Part shown: piece by piece, positions 1-5,538 of the stretch
Layout of the letters: every line of letters begins with the position of its first letter
How positions within the stretch are numbered: position 1 is the first letter of the stretch
From: Bacteroidales bacterium
GTDB taxonomy: Bacteria > Bacteroidota > Bacteroidia > Bacteroidales > F082
Length of the DNA stretch: 9,959 nt
NCBI GenBank assembly: GCA_017508895.1
Contig: JAFWRA010000241.1
Location: 1 to 9,959, forward strand
Direction: 5' to 3'
Notes under the pieces: model-generated
Databases searched by the model: none
Told to the model about the DNA's origin: nothing
What the model saw: only the letters and a program-made list of their open reading frames with translations
Made by a program: the position numbers and the translations under genes

Positions 1-727
1 GGACATGGAGAAGCACTTCAAGCAAGAATACCAAGTGACTGAACCCGGACTGAAAGTCACGGCAGAAGTCGCCGAGGTGCAACCCGACGTGGTCATCGAC
101 GAGATGTCTCAGTACAACCTGCTGAACGGCCTCTATGCCTGCCCGCACGGTGTCATCGCCATGTCGCAGACCATCCCGAACTTTGTGGAGACCTCGACCA
201 ACCTCGCCTCCTGCAAGAAGAAGGAAGGCTATTTCTTCATCCAAACCTCACAACGCAGCTCCATCGAGTCGTCGAAGCAAGACATCGCCAATATGGTGGA
301 AGCCGTGTGGAGCCTCGCCGATGCCGATGTGGAGCACACTGATGGCTATCCAGGTTGGGCACCCAACCCCAACAGCGCCATCTTGGACGTCGCAGTGAAC
401 TGCTACAAGAAACGCTTCAACAAAGATCCTAAAGTCAGAGCCATCCATGCGGGACTGGAATGCGGCCTCATCGGCGATAAGATTCCGGGCATGGACATGA
501 TCAGTTTCGGTCCCACCCTTCGCGGTGTGCACTCACCCGACGAGCGTTGCGAAATCGCGACCGTCCAGATGTTCTGGGACTTCATGTGCGACATCCTGAA
601 GAACGTGCCGAAGGACGAAGCGCCTAAGGCTAAGAAGGCACCAGCCAAGAAAGCAACGGCTGAGAAAAAAGCTCCCGCAGCCAAGAAGGCACCTGCTAAA
701 AAGGCTTCGACTAAGAAAGCCAAGTAA
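1..727 (+). CDS. pepD: Cytosol non-specific (aminoacyl-histidine) dipeptidase, PepD/M20C family, 3' part only
   Basis: This is the C-terminal half of a PepD-type metallodipeptidase, which hydrolyses dipeptides such as Xaa-His in the cytoplasm. The reading frame is open to the window edge (codon GAC at 2-4), so the true start lies upstream; the ATG at 5 is internal. About 240 residues are visible, against roughly 480 expected for the family. Counting from that ATG, the family signatures are TSQRSS (81-86), the HAGLECG segment (148-154) and RGVHSPDER (173-181). H176 in the last motif is the expected C-terminal zinc ligand. The other metal ligands and the catalytic Glu would lie in the missing N-terminal half. 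After the normal domain end (near residue 202) there is an extra tail of Lys and Ala repeats of the KKAPAKKA type, described separately. The gene ends with tandem stops TAA TAA and a terminator at 750-785. Family assignment is firm; substrate range is inferred. Confidence 0.93.
   Translation, partial: DMEKHFKQEYQVTEPGLKVTAEVAEVQPDVVIDEMSQYNLLNGLYACPHGVIAMSQTIPNFVETSTNLASCKKKEGYFFIQTSQRSSIESSKQDIANMVEAVWSLADADVEHTDGYPGWAPNPNSAILDVAVNCYKKRFNKDPKVRAIHAGLECGLIGDKIPGMDMISFGPTLRGVHSPDERCEIATVQMFWDFMCDILKNVPKDEAPKAKKAPAKKATAEKKAPAAKKAPAKKASTKKAK
611..724 (+). other. Lys/Ala/Pro-rich C-terminal tail of PepD (histone H1-like low complexity)
   Basis: The last 38 residues of the dipeptidase consist almost only of Lys, Ala, Pro, Thr and Glu, in degenerate repeats of KKAPAKKA. 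The segment follows directly on the conserved helix ending MCDILKNVP. Similar tails occur on histone H1 and on bacterial Hc1-like or HU-like DNA-binding proteins. Codons vary between repeats (AAG/AAA, GCA/GCT/GCC), so the repetitiveness has either aged or been kept at the protein level. The tail is in frame with no sign of a frameshift, since the catalytic domain before it is intact. A role in nucleic-acid or polyanion binding is inference only. Confidence 0.8.
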
Positions 728-749
728 TAAGAGAGGTTTAACCTAATTT

Positions 750-785
750 GAAAGAGTCCGTTGGAGCTATCTGACGGGCTTTTTC
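750..785 (+). terminator. Rho-independent terminator after pepD
   Basis: The left arm at 750-761 (GAAAGAGTCCGT) pairs with 774-785 (ACGGGCTTTTTC) as a 12-bp stem with two G-U pairs, around a 12-base loop. The T-run forms the 3' side of the stem and is followed by further T-rich sequence (CTTTG). It lies 23 bases after the pepD stop. Confidence 0.85.
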
Positions 786-808
786 TTTGTAATGCAACGA
801 ATAATGCC

Positions 809-855
809 AATATTCAAATCAAATTATGATGTGATTATTGAATATTTTCACATCA
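809..855. promoter_or_regulatory. Two interleaved inverted repeats upstream of fic (candidate operator)
   Basis: One inverted repeat has 9-base arms: AATATTCAA at 809-817 and TTGAATATT at 838-846. A second has 8-base arms: TGATGTGA at 827-834 and TCACATCA at 848-855. Each pair is perfect and the two overlap, so they cannot both form as hairpins at once. No T-run follows, which argues against a terminator. The position, ending 27 bases before the -7 element of the fic promoter, suits a regulator-binding site. The binding protein is unknown; the winged-helix-like C-terminus of the Fic protein itself is one candidate. Confidence 0.45.
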
Positions 856-881
856 AACAATATGAACTTGTACAATATTTG

Positions 882-889
882 TATCTTTG
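882..889 (+). promoter_or_regulatory. Bacteroidota-type -7 element (TATCTTTG) of fic
   Basis: TATCTTTG matches the TAnnTTTG consensus exactly and would give a leader of roughly 35 bases before the fic ATG at 932. I see no good TTTG -33 element at the usual 19-21 base spacing, where the sequence reads CAAT or ACAA. The promoter may therefore be weak or depend on an activator. The repeat ACAATAT occurs twice just upstream (857-863 and 872-878). Confidence 0.55.
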
Positions 890-931
890 CAGCGAAAAAT
901 AAGATTATTTGTTTCATAATTTGAATAATTC

Positions 932-2041
932 ATGAAGACACCATTTTGGATATGGCAATATGCTGGATGGCCGCATTTCTGTTGGAGCAACGACAGTGTC
1001 ATCGGTCCATTGGCACGGGTACGCGAAAAGCAAGGCAGGCTTCTCGGACTAATGAACAGCCTCGGCCTTGACACGCAAAGCACCTCATCGCTTGATGTGA
1101 TGACCGAAGATGTGTTACGCAATAGCGAAATCGAAGGTTTGCTCCTTAACCCCAATCATGTGCGTTCATCGGTGGCTCGTCATCTTGGCCTTGACACTGC
1201 CGGATTGCCCATGCCCGACCATTATACCGAGGGCGTAGTACAAGTGATGTTGGATGCCGTACAACATTCCGATGCACCATTGACAGAACAGCGGCTGTTC
1301 AACTGGCATGCTGCGTTGTTTCCCCTGGGAAGAAGCGGCATCATCCCTATCACCGTGGCCGCTTGGCGACAAGGCACGGAACCGATGCAAGTTGTAAGCG
1401 GAGCCATGGGAAAGGAGATAATACATTATGAAGCCCCGCCTTCGGAGGATGTGCCCCTTCAGATGCAGCTGTTCTTGGATTGGTTCAACAGTGAGCCTAC
1501 CACCGACCCTGTGCTGAAAGCTGCCGTAGCCCATCTTTGGTTTGTCAACATCCACCCGTTTGACGATGGCAATGGACGCTTGACACGCACGCTCACCGAT
1601 ATGCTCTTGGCGCGTGCCGATGGAACATCACAACGTTTCTATAGTATGTCGGCCGCCATCTTGCGCGACAGGAAGAACTACTACGATGTGTTGGAATACA
1701 TGGGCAAGCATGGTCTGGACATCACGCAGTGGCTTTTATGGTTCTTACAAACCATGGAGAGCGCCATCGACACTGCCGTTGAAAAAACACATCGGGTGGT
1801 GCGTAAATCCTTGTTTTGGCAAGAGCATTGTAATGTCGCCCTCAACGAGAGACAAATCAAAGTCATTAACCGTCTTTGGGACGGTTTTGAGGGCAAACTC
1901 AACACCAGCAAATGGGCCAAGATGACCAAGACCTCTACAGCCACTGCCTTACGCGACATACAAGACCTTGTCGAGAAAGGCATACTTCGTTGCTCCAACG
2001 AAGGAGGGCGTAGTACGAATTATGAATTGGTGGAGGAATAG
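932..2041 (+). CDS. Fic family protein (probable protein AMPylator) with DUF4172-type N-terminus
   Basis: Fic enzymes usually transfer AMP from ATP to a Ser, Thr or Tyr hydroxyl of a target protein. The canonical motif HPFDDGNGRLTR lies at residues 208-219, with catalytic H208, metal-binding D212 and phosphate-binding G213-R216 and R219 all present. The N-terminus (FWIWQYAGWPHFCW, residues 5-18) is typical of DUF4172, which supports the ATG at 932. The segment NSEIEG (64-69) aligns with the (S/T)xxxE(G/N) inhibitory helix, placing it N-terminal to the Fic core (class II); inhibitory Glu is E68, with Asn instead of Ser/Thr at 64. Residues about 305-365 look like a winged helix (LNERQIKVINRLWDG through EKGILRCSNEGGRST). 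Length (369 aa) is normal for this group. It stands alone, with no separate antitoxin beside it. Target and physiological role cannot be read from the sequence. Confidence 0.93.
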   Translation: MKTPFWIWQYAGWPHFCWSNDSVIGPLARVREKQGRLLGLMNSLGLDTQSTSSLDVMTEDVLRNSEIEGLLLNPNHVRSSVARHLGLDTAGLPMPDHYTEGVVQVMLDAVQHSDAPLTEQRLFNWHAALFPLGRSGIIPITVAAWRQGTEPMQVVSGAMGKEIIHYEAPPSEDVPLQMQLFLDWFNSEPTTDPVLKAAVAHLWFVNIHPFDDGNGRLTRTLTDMLLARADGTSQRFYSMSAAILRDRKNYYDVLEYMGKHGLDITQWLLWFLQTMESAIDTAVEKTHRVVRKSLFWQEHCNVALNERQIKVINRLWDGFEGKLNTSKWAKMTKTSTATALRDIQDLVEKGILRCSNEGGRSTNYELVEE

Positions 2042-2061
2042 AGTTTAACACTCATAAAACA

Positions 2062-2098
2062 AAAAAAAGACTGCTCTCAAATTGAGAACAGTCTTTTT
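2062..2098. terminator. Bidirectional terminator between convergent fic and Tricorn genes
   Basis: The arms at 2064-2080 and 2082-2098 form a near-perfect inverted repeat (AAAAAGACTG... / ...CAGTCTTTTT) with A-runs and T-runs at the two ends, so it can act on both strands. The only imperfection is position 2074 against 2088. Read on the plus strand this is a C-A mismatch; on the minus strand it is a U-G pair. The stem is therefore slightly better for the minus-strand Tricorn transcript. It begins 21 bases after the fic stop and ends 15 bases from the Tricorn stop. Confidence 0.88.
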
Positions 2099-2113
2099 CA
2101 ATCATTGTTGTCT

Positions 2114-5100
2114 TTACTTCGTCTTGTCCGGCCAAGCAGGAATCTCAGGGATATCTGGATAGTCCTTCATCTGCTCAAGGATGACTTCGATGGCCTTGTT
2201 GAGTTGGTCGTCAATACCCTCGAACTCGCGGGCGGGGTCGTTGTCGATGACGATGTCGGGATCGACACCATAGCCTTCGATGACCCAGTTGCCTTTCTCG
2301 TCGAAAGGAGCAAACTCGGGACGGGTCAGCGAGCCTCCGTCGATGAAGGGCAAGCTGCCACGAATACCGACCACACCGCCCCAGGAACGCATACCGATGG
2401 TCGTGCCAATCTTGTGCTTTTTGAACTGATAGGGGAACAGGTCACCGTCGGAGGCGGAGTACTTGTTGAACAGCAACACCTTGGGACCGAGCATCATCTT
2501 GGTAGGCTTGGTCTCAGGCTCGCCGTTACGCATCACATCGTACATGGACAGCTCACGACGCAGTCGCTCCACAATCATCGGACTGACATTGCCGCCGCCA
2601 TTGCCACGGTCATCGATGATGAGTGCTTTCTTGTCGAGTTGCGGATAGAAGTACTTGGCAAACTCGTTCAGGCCTTCCACGCCCATATCGGGGATGTGGA
2701 TATAACCCACCTGTCCGTTGGTGGCCTTGCTCACCTTCTCCACGTTGCCTTGCACCCAATTGTAGTAATACAAACCTGTTTCGTCGGCAATGGGTTTCAC
2801 CACCACATCACGGGCACCCTTTTCAGAAGCCTTATTATTTAAGGTGAGCAGCACGGCTTTGTCAGCCTTGCCGATGAGGGCAGCATACATATCTTTCATA
2901 TCCTTGGTGCTCTGTCCATCGATAGCGATGATGTAGTCGCCTTCTTTAGCATTCACACCCACTTCGGTCAGTGGCGAACGGGTCTTGTCGTTCCAGTTCT
3001 CGCCCTTCAGAATCTTGTCAATCTGATAGTAGCCAGACTTGTCGCGGTGGATGCGGCAACCCAGCATACCCATAGGGATGCGTTCAGGCTTCACGCGATC
3101 GCCTTCACCCACATAGGCGTGACCGATGTTGATTTCGCCAATCAGTTCACCGATGAGGTAGTTCACGTCGTTACGGTCGGCGCAATAGGGCAACAACTTG
3201 CCATACTTCTCCTTCATCGCAGGCCAGTCCACGCCGTGCATATTGGGTGCATAGAAGAAGTCGCGCATCTGGCGCCAGGCCTCGTTGTAGATTTGCGTCC
3301 ACTCGGTACGAAGCTCCACCCATTTCTTCATGTTCGAGAGGTCGATGGCATCATCGCCCTTGCCACCTTCACCAGGTTTGCCGCCACCAGGCATGGGACC
3401 TTTAGGTGCGTTAACTACCTTATAACCACGGCCTTCACGCATAAGCATCTTACTGCCATCGGCTGAGAGTTCGTAGCCAAAGCCACCAATGGAAGTACAT
3501 TTCTTCGACTTGGTGTCAAAATAGCCGAGACCACCGCCGTTACGACCAGCAGCCACATAATACAAGCCATCCTCAACGCCTGTCAGGTTCCAATATCTAC
3601 CTGCGTTGACGGGAAGCACCACTACCCTATTGCTGATACCCTCGAAGTCAATCTTCACCACCTTGACCTCTTTCTTACCTTCAGGTTTTCCCTCCGGCTT
3701 ACCGTCTTTTGGTCCTTTCTTTCCATCCTTCTTGCTTTTGCCAGCAGAGGTCCCTGAGCCTGTCGAAGGGCCGTCCTTAGCCTCAACTTTAGCATCTTCA
3801 GTCTTCACCTCATCGTTCTCTGTCAAGAACGGCGATGGTGTATCTTTCTGCAAGGTAATCAGATAGATCTTCGACATGTCGGTATAGACATGGTTCCACT
3901 CCAGCCAGCCATAGGTGGGTCGGAAATCGCGTTCGGAGGTGAAATACAAGTATTTGCCGTTCTTGTCGAAGGCAGGCGACGAGGAATTGTACCAGCCATC
4001 GGTGACCGTCTCATCCTTCCCTGATTCGACATTGTAAATGTGGATCTGGCTGACGGAGAAGGTGCTCGGCATAGCGTATGCAATCCAACGACTGTCAGGC
4101 GACCAGCAGAAGTCGTCCATTTCACCAGCCAAACTATGAGCCACCTCTGTAACCTTCTTGGAAGCCACATCGACCATGTTGATGCGATTCATCTTGTCGG
4201 ACCAGAGAATCTTCTTGCTGTCAGGTGACCAAGACATGCCATACTTGTAAGTATCTGAGTTCGTAGTCAATTGGATGGCTTCTTCCTTGCCGTCTTGCGC
4301 TTGGATGTAAATCTCGTCCTCGCCTGTGCGGTCGCTGATGTAGGCGATGTATTTGCCATCGGGCGACCATGCCACATTACGGTCGTGAGCGTTGTCGCTC
4401 TGGGTCAGATTCCTCGTGATGCCCGACTTGACTGGCACCGTCCACACGTCGCCACGGGCGCCAAAAGCCACACGCTTGCCGTCGGGAGAAATCGTGCTAG
4501 AGTTAATGAACTGGCTGGCATCCACATATTTGGTGCGCGTCGACTTGTTGTCGTTAGCCATCTGCACAGGGATGGAATAGACCTTGCCGTCAGCGAGGTT
4601 GTAGCGGAACAGTTGACCACCATTTTCATAAACAATGTCCTTGTCGCCGAGCGAGGGCCACTTGATATCATAATAGGTGTAGTCGGTCACCTTGGTGGTT
4701 TGCTTGGTACTGCGGTCGTAGCAGAACAGGTTCATCGTACGGTCGCGGTCGGAGCAGAAGTAGACCTTGTTGCCCACCCACATCGGGAAGATGTCCTGCG
4801 CGTTGTTGTTGGTGATGTTCTCGATTTTTTTCGACTTGAAGTCGTAAATCCAAACGTCGTCGGCCATGCCGCCACGATAGTATTTCCATGTACGGAACTC
4901 GCGCATCACGCGGTTATAGGCAATCTGTTTGCCATCAGGCGAATACGAAATCCATCCACCTTCAGGCAGAGGCAGTTGCTCGGCCAGGCCACCGTTGATG
5001 TTGGCGAGGAAAAGCTGACCCACGAAGTCGTCCCAACTCTCTTTGCGGGAGCGGAAGACGACGTTCTCATTGTCTTTCCAGGCCATGACAATGTTGTTCG

Positions 5101-5461
5101 GGCCCATGCGGTCGCTGATGTCGTCGCGGCCAAGGGTAGGCGTGTAGGTGAGACGTGTAGGCGTGCCACACTCGGGATAAGGCATCACGTAGACCTCGGT
5201 GTTGCCGTCGTATTGCGCGGTGAAGGCAAGGTGTTTGCCATCGGGCGAGAAACGCGCGAACATTTCATAGCCCAACGGGTCGTTGGTGAGCTTGTGGGCG
5301 ATGCCGCCTTTGATGTCGACGGAATAAAGGTCACCGCCATAAGTGAAGACCACGTCGTTGCCGTGAATGGTTGGGAAGCGCAGCATTTTGGCTTCCTCTT
5401 GTGCAATTAAGCTAATAGAGCCTAATAGCAGAATCGAAAGAAATAAATGTTTGATTTTCAT
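2114..5461 (-). CDS. Secreted Tricorn-like protease, peptidase family S41
   Basis: Tricorn proteases trim oligopeptides. This 1115-residue homologue has a signal peptide (residues 1-20, cleavage likely at SLIA/QEE), so it probably works in the periplasm. Propeller repeats of the SPDGK type recur at 71-80, 173-182, 324-333, 365-374, 411-420 and 453-462, in line with the two N-terminal beta-propellers. A Lys/Gly/Glu-rich linker covers about 550-600, and a Gly-rich stretch 691-704. Then come the helical domain (about 705-790), a PDZ-like region (about 795-880) and the S41 core. Catalytic candidates are H781 (GHAY), nucleophile S1004 in SASDGD and E1062 in EGYGVDPD. The 58-residue S-E gap equals that of Thermoplasma Tricorn (S965-E1023), but the Ser expected before the His (S745 there) is G780 here. 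It has its own promoter and lies downstream of the peptide-binding lipoprotein gene. The linker contains a 24-base repeat copy, listed separately. Confidence 0.93.
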   Translation of the reverse strand: MKIKHLFLSILLLGSISLIAQEEAKMLRFPTIHGNDVVFTYGGDLYSVDIKGGIAHKLTNDPLGYEMFARFSPDGKHLAFTAQYDGNTEVYVMPYPECGTPTRLTYTPTLGRDDISDRMGPNNIVMAWKDNENVVFRSRKESWDDFVGQLFLANINGGLAEQLPLPEGGWISYSPDGKQIAYNRVMREFRTWKYYRGGMADDVWIYDFKSKKIENITNNNAQDIFPMWVGNKVYFCSDRDRTMNLFCYDRSTKQTTKVTDYTYYDIKWPSLGDKDIVYENGGQLFRYNLADGKVYSIPVQMANDNKSTRTKYVDASQFINSSTISPDGKRVAFGARGDVWTVPVKSGITRNLTQSDNAHDRNVAWSPDGKYIAYISDRTGEDEIYIQAQDGKEEAIQLTTNSDTYKYGMSWSPDSKKILWSDKMNRINMVDVASKKVTEVAHSLAGEMDDFCWSPDSRWIAYAMPSTFSVSQIHIYNVESGKDETVTDGWYNSSSPAFDKNGKYLYFTSERDFRPTYGWLEWNHVYTDMSKIYLITLQKDTPSPFLTENDEVKTEDAKVEAKDGPSTGSGTSAGKSKKDGKKGPKDGKPEGKPEGKKEVKVVKIDFEGISNRVVVLPVNAGRYWNLTGVEDGLYYVAAGRNGGGLGYFDTKSKKCTSIGGFGYELSADGSKMLMREGRGYKVVNAPKGPMPGGGKPGEGGKGDDAIDLSNMKKWVELRTEWTQIYNEAWRQMRDFFYAPNMHGVDWPAMKEKYGKLLPYCADRNDVNYLIGELIGEINIGHAYVGEGDRVKPERIPMGMLGCRIHRDKSGYYQIDKILKGENWNDKTRSPLTEVGVNAKEGDYIIAIDGQSTKDMKDMYAALIGKADKAVLLTLNNKASEKGARDVVVKPIADETGLYYYNWVQGNVEKVSKATNGQVGYIHIPDMGVEGLNEFAKYFYPQLDKKALIIDDRGNGGGNVSPMIVERLRRELSMYDVMRNGEPETKPTKMMLGPKVLLFNKYSASDGDLFPYQFKKHKIGTTIGMRSWGGVVGIRGSLPFIDGGSLTRPEFAPFDEKGNWVIEGYGVDPDIVIDNDPAREFEGIDDQLNKAIEVILEQMKDYPDIPEIPAWPDKTK
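3749..3772 (-). repeat. 24-base imperfect palindromic repeat inserted in frame in the Tricorn linker
   Basis: The plus-strand core at 3752-3770 reads CCCTGAGCCTGTCGAAGGG, flanked by GGT and CC, giving imperfect terminal arms (GG-T-CCCT / AGGGCC). I recognise this CTTCGACAGGCTCAG type of sequence as a short motif that recurs in many unrelated bacterial genomes, both between and inside genes. Here it is exactly eight codons (564-571) in the Tricorn frame and encodes GPSTGSGT, a Ser/Gly/Thr island in an otherwise Lys/Glu/Asp-rich linker. I found no second copy in this window. Identity as a dispersed repeat comes from memory, not from a search. Confidence 0.6.
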
Positions 5462-5538
5462 AGTATTAAGGATTTAGCATTGTCTTTGTGTGTGGACAAA
5501 GATACAAAAACAATTCACTTAATACAATTGAAATGGAT
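5462..5538 (-). other. Gap between lipoprotein and Tricorn genes, no strong terminator
   Basis: This 77-base gap holds the Tricorn promoter but no hairpin followed by a T-run on the minus strand. The best local pairing is TGGA/TCCA around 7 bases (5522-5540 region), which is too weak. Read-through from lon and the lipoprotein gene into the Tricorn gene is therefore possible. Confidence 0.4.
5497..5528 (-). promoter_or_regulatory. Bacteroidota-type promoter of the Tricorn gene
   Basis: On the minus strand TATCTTTG (5504-5497) matches the TAnnTTTG -7 consensus. A -33-like ATTG (5528-5525) lies 20 bases upstream of it, within the usual spacing. The predicted leader is about 30 bases. The promoter sits in the 77-base gap after the lipoprotein gene. 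I see no clear ribosome binding site before the ATG at 5461, which is usual for this phylum. Confidence 0.7.

Noticed and set aside
403..810. Minus-strand open frame with an Ala/Phe/Leu-rich segment resembling a membrane helix
   Set aside because: The hydrophobic run is only the reverse complement of the Lys/Ala tail codons of PepD, and the frame crosses the pepD terminator.
932..2041. Fic as the toxin of a two-gene toxin-antitoxin pair
   Set aside because: No small antitoxin-like gene is next to it, and an inhibitory-helix-like motif is present within the protein itself.
2105..2842. Plus-strand open frame (245 codons) opposite the Tricorn 3' end
   Set aside because: It is antisense to the catalytic core of the S41 protease and runs through the shared-terminator side without a promoter or recognisable motif.
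4080..5245. Repeated near-identical DNA words around TTGCCATCGGGCGA
   Set aside because: They are the reverse complement of the SPDGK propeller repeat codons and reflect protein blade structure, not mobile repeats.
4271..5410. Long plus-strand open frame (379 codons) opposite the Tricorn gene
   Set aside because: It lies wholly antisense to a well-conserved protein. Its translation is Val/Ala/His-rich with no domain, as expected from the codon bias of the opposite strand.
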